From Candidatus Obscuribacterales bacterium (GTDB lineage Bacteria; Cyanobacteriota; Vampirovibrionia; Obscuribacterales; Obscuribacteraceae): DNA of 47,893 nt. This document shows, piece after piece, positions 14,671-22,924 of the stretch. The translations under genes and the position numbers were made by a program. The stretch spans positions 1 to 47,893 of the forward strand of contig CASBPX010000128.1 of assembly GCA_949127735.1 (NCBI GenBank), in the 5' to 3' direction. The notes below the pieces were generated by a model. That model was not told where the DNA came from. It searched no databases and saw only the letters and a program-made list of their open reading frames with translations. The first letter of the stretch is position 1. Every line of letters starts with the position of its first letter.

Positions 14671-16027
14671 CGCGTCGGTAGACGGCAATGGCCATTTTCT
14701 TAGCATCAGCCCGACCTGTTTTGCTGCGTGGAAAGTCCCGCCCACCGAGCTTTTAGGCCACTCACTTTTCGATATTTTGCATCCTGAAGACGTGCTGTTG
14801 GCGCAACAGGCGCTTCTCGCCACCAGTTTTATGAATCAGGCCAAGTCTTTTGAAGGCCGGGTTGTTTGCCCAGACAAGGTTGTGGTCTCCATGAACTGGA
14901 CGGCGCAGTGGTCTGAAGTAGACAATGCCACACTTCTGGTGGCCGAAACTTCGCAAAATCAGCTGGCCGCTACTCCGATGATGGACACTCGCAAAGAGAG
15001 CAAAGAGAAATTGCGGCTCGTGCTTGATGCTCTGCCGGTGGGCGTTTTTTTAGCCACGACCAGCGGTAAAATTGAGTTTGCCAATAAAGCGCTTGAAAAT
15101 ATGATGGATACTGGGGCCATTGGCCTTGATGCTCGACCGATTCATTCGGTTTTTCCTATTGGCGGCTCAGGCAAACAAGCTGAGTCTTCGCTGCTCAATT
15201 ATCTCGACAAGTCTACTGAGATGGAAGTCTCCACCGACAACGATAAAAAGATTTCAGTCGAACTGTCGCTCAAGCGCATTAACGTGGGTGGAGTCTTGAT
15301 GTATCTCGGCACGGCCGTGGGTATCAACGAACGCATCGAACTTTTGACTTTGAAGAAAAAGTTTATTGAAGTAGTGACAGACCAGATCAAAGTGCCTTTA
15401 GCGCGTGCTTCTGGTTTTATTCAACAAACATTGCAAGGCATTCACGGCACTCTTGATGCCAACGGTAGAGTGCGCGGTGATGCCGCTCTTGCCGATATGC
15501 AGAAAGCCATCGGCGCCCTCGACAGCATGGTCGAAGTAGATAAGCTTGAAACCGGCAGCTTTGATGTTGCGTTGAGCCCCAACAGCATTATGGTGCTGGT
15601 AAAACAAGGGGTGCTATCGCTGTTGCATGATATTCGCGAAGCTGATCTTTCATTTGAAATCAACGGTCCTGACGGCGAAGTAATGGCTGATGAGGCCCGC
15701 ATGTTCCAGGTAATTCAGACTCTGCTTTCGAACGCCATTAAAGTGTCGCCTAAGGGCAGCAAGGTGCGTGTACAGATTGTCGATGAGCCCGATAAGATGC
15801 GAGTTGAAGTGATTGATCGCGGTTGCGGATTATCTGACGACCAGAAAAAAGCAATCTTCGATCGTTTTCGCCAGCCCTCTCAAGAAGGCGATGCCAATGC
15901 TCTTGGGCCGGGCAAAAGTTTGCTGGTGGCAAAATATTGCATCGACAAGCATGGCGGCAGTATGGGCGTGTTTAGCTCTCCTGGCACCGGCTCTAACTTC
16001 TGGTTCAGCTTGCCGAAAGCATTTTAA
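14660..16027 (+). CDS. PAS-PAS histidine-kinase-like protein lacking the phospho-acceptor His (455 aa)
   Basis: Soluble sensor-type protein: PAS 1 (about 5-98, 'GHSLFDILHPEDVLLAQ'), PAS 2 (about 118-222, 'LDALPVGVFLATTSGKIEFAN'), a DHp helix region (230-300), and an ATPase-like domain (345-452). In the DHp X-region the usual 'VSHDLRTPL' reads 'VVTDQIKVPL', so Asp241 replaces the phospho-acceptor His. The N box ('LLSNAIKVSP') and G1 ('DRGCGL') are present, but the G2 loop reads 'GPGKSLLVA' in place of GTGLGLAI. Autokinase activity is unlikely; it may act as a scaffold or sensor pseudokinase. A GTG start with a ribosome binding site is set inside the 11-bp repeat. The next gene starts 5 bp after the stop. 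Confidence 0.88.
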   Translation: MEVIASVDGNGHFLSISPTCFAAWKVPPTELLGHSLFDILHPEDVLLAQQALLATSFMNQAKSFEGRVVCPDKVVVSMNWTAQWSEVDNATLLVAETSQNQLAATPMMDTRKESKEKLRLVLDALPVGVFLATTSGKIEFANKALENMMDTGAIGLDARPIHSVFPIGGSGKQAESSLLNYLDKSTEMEVSTDNDKKISVELSLKRINVGGVLMYLGTAVGINERIELLTLKKKFIEVVTDQIKVPLARASGFIQQTLQGIHGTLDANGRVRGDAALADMQKAIGALDSMVEVDKLETGSFDVALSPNSIMVLVKQGVLSLLHDIREADLSFEINGPDGEVMADEARMFQVIQTLLSNAIKVSPKGSKVRVQIVDEPDKMRVEVIDRGCGLSDDQKKAIFDRFRQPSQEGDANALGPGKSLLVAKYCIDKHGGSMGVFSSPGTGSNFWFSLPKAF

Positions 16028-16032
16028 TTTTG

Positions 16033-17379
16033 ATGTGTATGGCTAAACTTTCTTTGCCTCTTCGAACAGTGGCCGCTATGCTGATTTTCTCTGCCTTTTC
16101 GGTGGTCCCAGGCAGTTTTACTTTGCCTGCCGCGCATGGAGAAAATTCTGCTTGGCAGAATAAGCTTGCCTCCCCTCAAGAGCGTTCATATGAAGCAAGA
16201 GCCGCTTATGAGGCTAATCCTAATGATCTGGTGGCGGCGACTAATTTTGCTATTTTGCAATTGCAAATTGGTGATCGCGAATTGGCCCAAAGCATTTTTA
16301 GCGCTTGTGTCAAAATTCACCCGCACGATTATATAGCCGCTTTAGGACTGGCTCAAGCAATTGCCAATGATCCCGAACAGGGTGCCACCATCGCACTTAA
16401 ACAATTAGATAAAGTGGAAAAATTGCCAGCGGCAGCCGGCAGAGATATAGATAGCTGCACCAGGCTGGTTTTGACTGGTGATTGTTATGTCGGTCTCAAT
16501 GCTTTCACAAGGGCGTTTGCACTTTATCATCAGGCGCATGTGCTTAAACCCACAGACCGTGCCATTAGCGAAAAGTGCTGTCGTGCTGCCTTAGCCAGTG
16601 GTCAGATTGATGCGGCAAAAACTTTGCTTGCAAAAATATTGCCTCAAGAATCAGCAGACCAAAATTTGCTTTTATTGCTGGCTCAAAATGCACGTGCTCT
16701 AGGCTCCGGGTCGCTCACTAACTTTGTTTTGCGATCGGCCAGAGCTAACTTTGCTACTGACGCTGACTTTTACTATCGCCTCGGACGCGCCTTTCAAGCC
16801 GACCAGAACCCTGCCGCCGGAGGCTGTTTCAGTCGTGCGGTTAGCCTCAGCCCTGATGAAGGCAAATTTGTGCTGGCGCATGCGGCACTTTTGACTATTT
16901 CGCATAAAGAGTCTGAAGCGCTGGCAGTGCTCAAGGTCATGGCCGCCAAAAGCGCTACGCAAGAGCCTTCACAACGCCGCACACTGGTGGCTGGTTTAAT
17001 TAAGGCAGGCGTAGACCTGCTCAGCCAGCCGGGCAAGCATAGTTTTCAAGTGAGCACGGTTGAAATTACCAGCCTTTCGTGTCTCTGCAAGGTAGCGGCC
17101 ATTAACATTATTTTGCGCACCCAGCCGGGCGTGGTTTTTGCCCAGGTGCCTGAGGGCAAGGGCCCGCGCAACCTGCTTATTTGCGCCAGCGGCCAGAACC
17201 CGGCTCTGGTCTGGAGCAAAATGGCAAGAGAGGCAAAATATCAGCTGTTAGCGAAAGCTGGGCCGACCATCACAGACTTTCCCACCCTATACACGGTGGC
17301 CTCAAACAACTACGAGACCGTCACCATCGCCCCAAAGCCGCACTATGACTTTGAGCCGCTGCCCTTGCGCCGCCCCTGA
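16033..17379 (+). CDS. Secreted TPR-repeat protein (about 448 aa)
   Basis: A signal peptide ('LPLRTVAAMLIFSAFSVV', cleavage near 'AAHGEN') is followed by at least seven TPR-like helical pairs, for example 'NPNDLVAATNFAILQLQIGD', 'HPHDYIAALGLAQAIANDP', 'GDCYVGLNAFTRAFALYHQA' and 'SLSPDEGKFVLAHAALLTI'. The last 100 residues are not TPR and contain two Cys in 'SLSCLCKVAA'. Probably a protein-protein scaffold in the periplasm or outer envelope. Start choice among ATG 16033 and ATG 16039 is open, as no clear ribosome binding site is seen. It follows the pseudo-histidine kinase by 5 bp, which suggests translational coupling. Confidence 0.78.
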   Translation: MCMAKLSLPLRTVAAMLIFSAFSVVPGSFTLPAAHGENSAWQNKLASPQERSYEARAAYEANPNDLVAATNFAILQLQIGDRELAQSIFSACVKIHPHDYIAALGLAQAIANDPEQGATIALKQLDKVEKLPAAAGRDIDSCTRLVLTGDCYVGLNAFTRAFALYHQAHVLKPTDRAISEKCCRAALASGQIDAAKTLLAKILPQESADQNLLLLLAQNARALGSGSLTNFVLRSARANFATDADFYYRLGRAFQADQNPAAGGCFSRAVSLSPDEGKFVLAHAALLTISHKESEALAVLKVMAAKSATQEPSQRRTLVAGLIKAGVDLLSQPGKHSFQVSTVEITSLSCLCKVAAINIILRTQPGVVFAQVPEGKGPRNLLICASGQNPALVWSKMAREAKYQLLAKAGPTITDFPTLYTVASNNYETVTIAPKPHYDFEPLPLRRP

Positions 17380-17389
17380 GTAAGTTTGA

Positions 17390-17418
17390 TTTAGATATAA
17401 AGCTTATCTGATTTATAT
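17390..17418 (+). promoter_or_regulatory. Weak candidate promoter for the kynurenine operon
   Basis: TTAGAT (17390-17395) and TTATAT (17413-17418) are 17 bp apart in the 116-bp gap before the 3-hydroxyanthranilate dioxygenase gene. The -35 match is poor. An 8-bp duplication (CTATTTGT at 17463-17470 and 17471-17478) lies in the expected leader. No operator for a tryptophan-responsive regulator was recognised. Confidence 0.25.
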
Positions 17419-17495
17419 GCCAGACTGCTCTTGGGCTTTGTAGACTATTTGCGAGCTGCCAGCTATTTGTCTATTTGTCTTTACTGGAGGTTTTT

Positions 17496-18038
17496 GTGGG
17501 TCGTCTTTCGCCAATTAATTTCATGGGCTGGATTAACGAAAATCGGCATCTGCTCAAGCCGCCTGTGGGCAATAAAGTGATCTGGGAGGACCGCGACGTC
17601 ATTGTTATGGTTGTAGGCGGGCCGAATTCACGCACTGATTTTCATGTTAACGGCGGCGAAGAATTTTTCTATCAGGTAGAAGGCGACATCACGCTCAAAG
17701 TTTTTGATCAAGGTGAGCATCAATCGATAACGATCAAAGAGGGAGAAATTTTTCTCTTGCCTGCCAGTGTGCCACATTCGCCGCGCCGGCCAGCCAACAC
17801 CATTGGCCTGGTGATTGAGCAAAAGCGTCAGCCTGGTGAAGAAGACGGTTTCATTTGGTTTTGTGAAAGCTGCGGCGAAAAACTCTATGAAGAACATTTT
17901 CAACTGACCAATATTGCCACGCAATTTCCGCCCATTTTCGAACGCTTTTATGCCGGAAGTAATACTACTTGTAAGAATTGCGGCACAAAAGTGTTGAGGC
18001 CCGAAGCAAAGGTTGCCAGCCGCAATGAAAAAGATTGA
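17496..18038 (+). CDS. nbaC: 3-hydroxyanthranilate 3,4-dioxygenase (180 aa)
   Basis: Opens 3-hydroxyanthranilate with O2 to 2-amino-3-carboxymuconate 6-semialdehyde (ACMS). It is a cupin of the usual bacterial length. The Fe(II) ligands His50, Glu56 and His94 and the substrate-binding Arg46, Arg98 and Glu108 fall in the expected places ('RTDFHVNGGEEFFY', 'SVPHSPRRP'), each one residue below the Cupriavidus numbering. The C-terminal second iron site of bacterial enzymes is present as two CxxC pairs ('FCESCGE' and 'TCKNCGT'). The start is GTG 17496 with TGGAGG at good spacing; the frame is open a few codons further up. First gene of the operon; overlaps the decarboxylase gene by 14 bp. The symbol follows bacterial usage for this step. 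Confidence 0.95.
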   Translation: MGRLSPINFMGWINENRHLLKPPVGNKVIWEDRDVIVMVVGGPNSRTDFHVNGGEEFFYQVEGDITLKVFDQGEHQSITIKEGEIFLLPASVPHSPRRPANTIGLVIEQKRQPGEEDGFIWFCESCGEKLYEEHFQLTNIATQFPPIFERFYAGSNTTCKNCGTKVLRPEAKVASRNEKD

Positions 18039-19086
18039 TATTCACACCCACATTCTTCCGAAAGAGCTGCCCAAGTTTAAAGACAAGTATGGCTATGGTG
18101 GATTTATCGAACTCGAGCACCACAAGCCTTGCTGCGCGCGAATGGTGCGCGATGACGGTAAATTTTTCCGCGAAATTGAAGAAAATTGCTGGGAGCCTAC
18201 AGTACGCATTCGCGAATGCGATCAAGCAGGCATAGACTTGCAGGTATTATCTACGGTGCCTGTGATGTTCAGCTATTGGGCGCAACCAAAAGACTGTCTC
18301 GATATGTCAGCGCACTTAAATGATCATATTGCTGAAGTTGTGCGCGAGCGGCCTGATCGTTTTGCCGGTCTGGGCACAATTCCGATGCAAGATCCTGATT
18401 TGGCAATTAAAGAAATGACTCGCTGCGTTAAAGAGCTGGGTTTGCGCGGTGTGCAAATCGGCTCTCATGTCAACGATTGGAATCTCTGCGAAGAGAGGCT
18501 CTTTCCGGTGTTTGAAGCGGCCAGCGAACTTGGTGCGGCCATATTCGTTCACCCCTGGGACATGATGGGCGAGAGCCGCATGTTAAAATATATGTTGCCC
18601 TGGCTGGTGGGCATGCCTGCTGAAGTCTCGCTGGCAATTTGCTCGATGATCTTTGGTGGTGTCTTTGAGCGCTTGCCCAATTTGCGTGTTGCCTTCGCCC
18701 ATGGTGGCGGTGCTTTCCCCATGACCCTGGGTCGCATTGCTCACGGATTCGCTTCGAGACAAGATCTTTGTGCTGTTGATAATCCTCAATGCCCCACTGC
18801 CTATGTCGGTAAATTTTATGTAGATGCCCTGGTGCACGACGCTAATGTTCTGCGCTTTATTTTAAATTTGTTTGGTGAAAAATGCATTGCCCTGGGCACC
18901 GACTATCCATTCCCATTAATGGAAGCCGAACCCGGAAAAATGATCGAGTCGCTTACAGATGTGAGCGCAGAAGTAAAGGAAAGATTGCTGAGCGGCACGG
19001 CCTTAGAATGGCTGGGCATGAGCAGTATAAGTGCGAAACCTCAGTCAGAAAGCAAGAACACAGGGTTAACCAGGAATAATCGATGA
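18025..19086 (+). CDS. nbaD: 2-amino-3-carboxymuconate-6-semialdehyde decarboxylase (ACMSD, 353 aa)
   Basis: A zinc amidohydrolase-superfamily decarboxylase that turns ACMS into 2-aminomuconate semialdehyde, which diverts the pathway from quinolinate and NAD. Metal-site motifs are 'DIHTHILP' (His7, His9), 'FVHPWDM', 'FAHGGGAFP' and 'GTDYPFPLME'. The length is about 20 residues above the Pseudomonas enzyme, with the C-terminal tail extended. ATG 18025 gives the family-typical 'MKKIDIHTH' start; a TTG at 18013 is possible. It overlaps the dioxygenase gene by 14 bp and the kynureninase gene by 4 bp (ATGA), so product handover within the operon is expected to be tightly coupled. Assignment is confident. 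Confidence 0.94.
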   Translation: MKKIDIHTHILPKELPKFKDKYGYGGFIELEHHKPCCARMVRDDGKFFREIEENCWEPTVRIRECDQAGIDLQVLSTVPVMFSYWAQPKDCLDMSAHLNDHIAEVVRERPDRFAGLGTIPMQDPDLAIKEMTRCVKELGLRGVQIGSHVNDWNLCEERLFPVFEAASELGAAIFVHPWDMMGESRMLKYMLPWLVGMPAEVSLAICSMIFGGVFERLPNLRVAFAHGGGAFPMTLGRIAHGFASRQDLCAVDNPQCPTAYVGKFYVDALVHDANVLRFILNLFGEKCIALGTDYPFPLMEAEPGKMIESLTDVSAEVKERLLSGTALEWLGMSSISAKPQSESKNTGLTRNNR

Positions 19087-20381
19087 ATCAGTGTGCAAAG
19101 ACGCAATTTGAAAATTCTCTTGAATTTGCCCGCTCTTTAGATGTAGATGGTGAGTGGGCCGCACTGCGTCAACAATTTATTTTGCCTGATGATTTAAGCG
19201 CGGCAAGTGGACAATCGTGTGTTTATCTGGCCGGCAATTCGCTTGGATTGCAGCCCAGGCGCACACGCGATTATATTCAAGCTGAGCTCGATGACTGGGC
19301 TAAACTCGGTGTTGAAGGCCATCTTCATGCCCGGCACCCCTGGTTGCCTTATCATGAGTTTGTCACCAACAGCAGTGCTCGCCTGGTGGGTGCAATGCCT
19401 GGCGAAGTGGTGGTGATGAACACGCTCACCGTTAATTTGCACCTGATGATGGTTTCATTTTATCGGCCCACCAGAGAACGCTACAAAATAGTGATTGAGA
19501 AGAATGCTTTTCCTTCTGATCAATATGCCGTGGCTTCGCAGGCCAAGTTTCACGGTTATGGCGCTGACGCGATTATTGAATTAACGCCCAAAGAAGGTTG
19601 CGATACTCTTGATACTGACGACATCATTGCCTTGCTGCAAGAGCGCGGATCTGAAATAGCGCTGGTAATGCTCGGTGACGTAAATTATCTAACAGGTCAG
19701 GCATTTGAAGTCGACAAAATTGCCGCAGAAGCCCACAGGCAAGGGGCTGCCTTCGGTCTCAATCTGGCACACGGTGCCGGAAATCTCGAGCTCAGTTTGC
19801 ATGACTGGCAAATTGATTTTGCTGTCTGGTGCACTTATAAATATTTGAATGCTGGTCCTGGTGGTTTGTCCGGATGCTTTGTGCATGAGAAACACGCCCG
19901 GGCATTTGACCTGCCGCGTTTTGCCGGCTGGTGGGGCCATAATAAACAAGATCGCTTTAAAATGGCTGCGGTGTTTGATCCTATGGCTGGCGCGGAAGGT
20001 TGGCAACTTTCCAACCCACCAATTTTTCAGCTAGCAGCGCTCAGGGCTTCACTGGAATTATTCGATCAAGCAACCATGCCCAAGCTACGCGCGCGCAGCG
20101 TCAAACTGACCGGATTCATGGAATATCTGCTTAATTCGTTGAGTGCTGGTTTTTGTTCGATAATCACACCGACCGATTCTAAGCAGCGTGGTAGTCAGCT
20201 GAGCATCAGGTTTAAGGGTGATGGTAAAGAGCTTTTAGAGCGGTTTAAGCAAGAAGGCGTGGTTTGCGATTTTCGCGAACCGGATATTATTCGCGCTACA
20301 CCGATTGCCATGTACAACACTTTTGAAGACGTCTACCGCTTTTATGAAGTGGTGCGACGATTTTCCGGCGAGCAAAAATAA
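19083..20381 (+). CDS. kynU: Kynureninase with an unusual PLP-site Asn (432 aa)
   Basis: A PLP enzyme that hydrolyses 3-hydroxykynurenine (or kynurenine) to 3-hydroxyanthranilate (or anthranilate) and alanine. Family motifs are clear: 'YLAGNSLGLQP', 'MNTLTVNLH', 'FPSDQYA', 'YLTGQAF', 'WCTYKYLNAGPGG' (PLP Lys253), 'FAGWWGH' and 'LSNPP'. The length is standard. In the 'GxDLAH' motif, where the Asp pairs with the pyridine nitrogen of PLP, this gene has Asn227 (codon AAT at 19761-19763; 'GLNLAH'). Just before, 'LGDVNY' has Asp199 where Gly is usual. The remaining active-site residues look normal. Activity could be reduced, or the base could be a sequencing error. ATGA overlap with the gene before. 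Confidence 0.95.
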   Translation: MNQCAKTQFENSLEFARSLDVDGEWAALRQQFILPDDLSAASGQSCVYLAGNSLGLQPRRTRDYIQAELDDWAKLGVEGHLHARHPWLPYHEFVTNSSARLVGAMPGEVVVMNTLTVNLHLMMVSFYRPTRERYKIVIEKNAFPSDQYAVASQAKFHGYGADAIIELTPKEGCDTLDTDDIIALLQERGSEIALVMLGDVNYLTGQAFEVDKIAAEAHRQGAAFGLNLAHGAGNLELSLHDWQIDFAVWCTYKYLNAGPGGLSGCFVHEKHARAFDLPRFAGWWGHNKQDRFKMAAVFDPMAGAEGWQLSNPPIFQLAALRASLELFDQATMPKLRARSVKLTGFMEYLLNSLSAGFCSIITPTDSKQRGSQLSIRFKGDGKELLERFKQEGVVCDFREPDIIRATPIAMYNTFEDVYRFYEVVRRFSGEQK

Positions 20382-20400
20382 CTCATAAGAGGATAGACAA

Positions 20401-21936
20401 ATGGCTCAAGATCTTAAGTCAACCCCAAATGCCGATGATGACCTGAAACACTCTGAAATTGCGGTGATTGGCGCTGGGCTGGTAGGTTCACTGCTTGCCA
20501 TTTTTCTGGCTAAACGCGGATTCAAAATTGATGTCTACGAGCGCCGACCTGATATGCGCAAAGAACAAATTTCGGCCGGTCGTTCAATCAACTTAGCCAT
20601 TTCTACTCGTGGTTTAAAAGCATTGCATCAAGCTGGGCTTGATAATGAAATTCTTGCGCAGGCTGTGCCCATGCGCGGTCGCATGATGCACTCAAAGACC
20701 GGTGAACTCACCTATCAGGCTTATGGCAAAAGCGATGATGAATATATCAATTCAATTTCGCGCGGCAGCTTAAATAAGTTATTGATGACCAAGGCCGAAG
20801 CAACAGGCGCGGTGCGTTTTTTCTTTGAGCAGAAAGCTATGGGCTTAGATGTTGAACACAATCAAGTGACATTTGTAGATGAGCTCAGTGAGCCACATCA
20901 CAGCTACAAGTTACAGGCAGATATTGTTATCGGCACAGATGGATCTGCGTCGAAAATTCGCGATGATATTACCAGCGGTTACGGATACAAGAGCACTGAA
21001 GCGCGTTTAGACTACGGCTATAAAGAACTGGTTATACCCGCCCAAGACGGCGGCGGCTTTAAAATGGAAAAGAATGCTCTGCATATCTGGCCACGGGGCG
21101 CGTATATGCTCATTGCTCTGCCTAACTACGATGGCAGCTACACCTGCACCCTTTTTCTACCTTTTACCGGTGACGTAAGTTTCGAAAAGCTAACCACCAG
21201 AGAAGCAGTTTCGCAATTTTTCAATCAAGAGTTTAGCGACGCCGTGCCTTTGATTCCAAATTTAGTCGACCATTTCTTTGCCAATCCGACCGGGCATATG
21301 GACACGGTCAAGTGCCATCCGTGGAACGTTGACGGTCGCGCTCTGCTGCTTGGTGACGCAGCCCACGCCATTGTGCCTTTCTTTGGCCAGGGTGCCAATT
21401 GCGGATTTGAAGATTTGAGCATTCTTGAAGAGTGTATCGACGAGCACATCGCGCGTGGCGGCAGTCTCTATATTGATCATCGTGGCACCCCAGTCAGCAA
21501 AGATGAAAATGAGAATAAACGCCGCCGTACAAGAGATGGTGTTTTTAACTGGCAAATGATCTTTGACGAGCTGGTCAAGCGCCGCAAGCCAAACTGTGAT
21601 GCAATTGCAGATATGGCAGTAGAGAACTTTATTGAAATGAGAGACAAGGTGGGCGACCCCAAATTCTTGCTCGGCAAGGGTGTCGAGAAAGTTTTGGAGA
21701 AAGAATTTGCCGGTGCCTACCGCTCGCGCTATTCGCTGGTAACCTTCAGTAATCATCCGTATAAATTGGCTCTGGAAGCCGGCATTGTTAACGATGAAAT
21801 TTTGGCTGAACTGTGTAAGGGTATCGAAAAACCAGAGCAGGTTGATCTGGTGTTGGCCAAAAAACTAATTGAAGCTAAGTTGACGCCTCTACTGGCTCAA
21901 TATGGCGTGGGCAGTGAAGCCGTGCCGGCATTATGA
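20401..21936 (+). CDS. kmo: Kynurenine 3-monooxygenase (511 aa)
   Basis: An FAD- and NADPH-dependent hydroxylase converting kynurenine to 3-hydroxykynurenine. It has the N-terminal Rossmann 'VIGAGLVGSLLA', the family motif 'AGRSINLAISTRGL' with 'VPMRGRMMH', and the FAD GD motif 'LLLGDAAHAIVPFFGQGANC'. The C-terminal region 'RKPNCDAIADMAVENFIEMRDKV' is diagnostic for KMO. It is about 50 residues longer than typical enzymes, with an insertion of charged sequence ('DENENKRRRTRDG', near residues 360-375) and a longer C-terminus. No hydrophobic C-terminal membrane anchor as in eukaryotes is seen. AGAGG lies before the ATG. It overlaps the rhomboid gene by 4 bp. Confidence 0.95.
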   Translation: MAQDLKSTPNADDDLKHSEIAVIGAGLVGSLLAIFLAKRGFKIDVYERRPDMRKEQISAGRSINLAISTRGLKALHQAGLDNEILAQAVPMRGRMMHSKTGELTYQAYGKSDDEYINSISRGSLNKLLMTKAEATGAVRFFFEQKAMGLDVEHNQVTFVDELSEPHHSYKLQADIVIGTDGSASKIRDDITSGYGYKSTEARLDYGYKELVIPAQDGGGFKMEKNALHIWPRGAYMLIALPNYDGSYTCTLFLPFTGDVSFEKLTTREAVSQFFNQEFSDAVPLIPNLVDHFFANPTGHMDTVKCHPWNVDGRALLLGDAAHAIVPFFGQGANCGFEDLSILEECIDEHIARGGSLYIDHRGTPVSKDENENKRRRTRDGVFNWQMIFDELVKRRKPNCDAIADMAVENFIEMRDKVGDPKFLLGKGVEKVLEKEFAGAYRSRYSLVTFSNHPYKLALEAGIVNDEILAELCKGIEKPEQVDLVLAKKLIEAKLTPLLAQYGVGSEAVPAL

Positions 21937-22817
21937 ACGAACAACTGCCTGTTGCTAAGTTTCCGGCAACTAAAATAATTGTTGCCATCAATATAGTTAT
22001 CTTTGTAGCCATGGTAATTGTCTCTGGAGGCAAGGCGGCCACAACTCCCACTACGCAAATGCTGCAGGAGTGGGGCGCTAATTTTGGCCCACTTTCGTTA
22101 AACGGTGAGTGGTGGCGTCTGTTTTCTTCTATGTTTTTGCACATTGGCTTTGTGCATATTGCATTTAATATGGCCGCCCTCTGGAATCTAGGCGAGTCAA
22201 CGGAAGGCGCCTTCGGCACGCCGCGAATGCTTAACCTCTACCTGTTATCTGGCTTAGGTGGCTCGTGTTGCAGCATGCTTTTTAACCCGGGTGTGACATC
22301 AGCCGGGGCATCTGGAGCTATTTTTGGCATCTATGGTGCTCTGTTTGCTTACTTCTTTGCCAATCGCAAAGCCATGGGAAAAGAGGCTTTTTTAGCTGGT
22401 ACAAAGTCTGCTACAGCTTTTCTGGCGCTCAACATCGTTATGGGTATTGCTTTCCATTTCGATAATTTCTGCCACGTGGGCGGGTTAATCACTGGTTTTA
22501 TTCTCGGCAGTTTTTACTTACCAAATCCGACACATCAATTTTCTAAGCATCCAATTATTGGAACGCTACTGGTGATGGGCTCTATCGTTGGACTTTTTCA
22601 GTACGCTAAAACTATTCCATTTGATGTTAATGGTAACTATTTCACCGCTTATGCTCATAAGTTGATTGATCAAGGAAAATACGATCAAGCAATAGTTTTG
22701 CTCGAACGGCGCTTGCAGAAAGCACCTGACGATAAGCAAGTGGCGGAGTTAGTTCGTATTTTGCGTATTGTGGTGGCAAAAAATAATCTGCGTTATCAAA
22801 GTGGTACTGGTCGTTAG
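21933..22817 (+). CDS. Rhomboid-family intramembrane serine protease (294 aa)
   Basis: A six-helix rhomboid protease that cleaves within or near membrane helices. The signature residues are all there: 'HIGFVHIAFN' (His70, His75, Asn79 of the HxxxxHxxxN motif), the nucleophile Ser127 in 'AGASGAIFGIYG', and the catalytic His181 in 'CHVGGLITGFILG'. The last 60 residues are soluble and TPR-like ('KLIDQGKYDQAIVLLERRLQKAPDD'). It is the last gene of the kynurenine operon, joined by an ATGA overlap, but no functional link to kynurenine breakdown is known; the coupling may just be genomic. A palindromic terminator follows 57 bp after the stop. Confidence 0.93.
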   Translation: MNEQLPVAKFPATKIIVAINIVIFVAMVIVSGGKAATTPTTQMLQEWGANFGPLSLNGEWWRLFSSMFLHIGFVHIAFNMAALWNLGESTEGAFGTPRMLNLYLLSGLGGSCCSMLFNPGVTSAGASGAIFGIYGALFAYFFANRKAMGKEAFLAGTKSATAFLALNIVMGIAFHFDNFCHVGGLITGFILGSFYLPNPTHQFSKHPIIGTLLVMGSIVGLFQYAKTIPFDVNGNYFTAYAHKLIDQGKYDQAIVLLERRLQKAPDDKQVAELVRILRIVVAKNNLRYQSGTGR

Positions 22818-22874
22818 GAAAAAATCCTTGCGCAAGTTTTTTTTGCTAAGGTTCAGCGGTAGGTTGTGTCATTT

Positions 22875-22904
22875 AAAAACTAGAACGTATACGTTCTAGT
22901 TTTT
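22875..22904. terminator. 30-bp perfect palindrome, bidirectional terminator
   Basis: A perfect self-complementary sequence with AAAAAC at its left end and GTTTTT at its right end. It lies between the convergent rhomboid (plus) and small membrane protein (minus) genes, and each strand ends in a T run, as expected for a shared terminator. Confidence 0.93.
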
Positions 22905-22924
22905 CGGGGAGACTGACATTGCGA

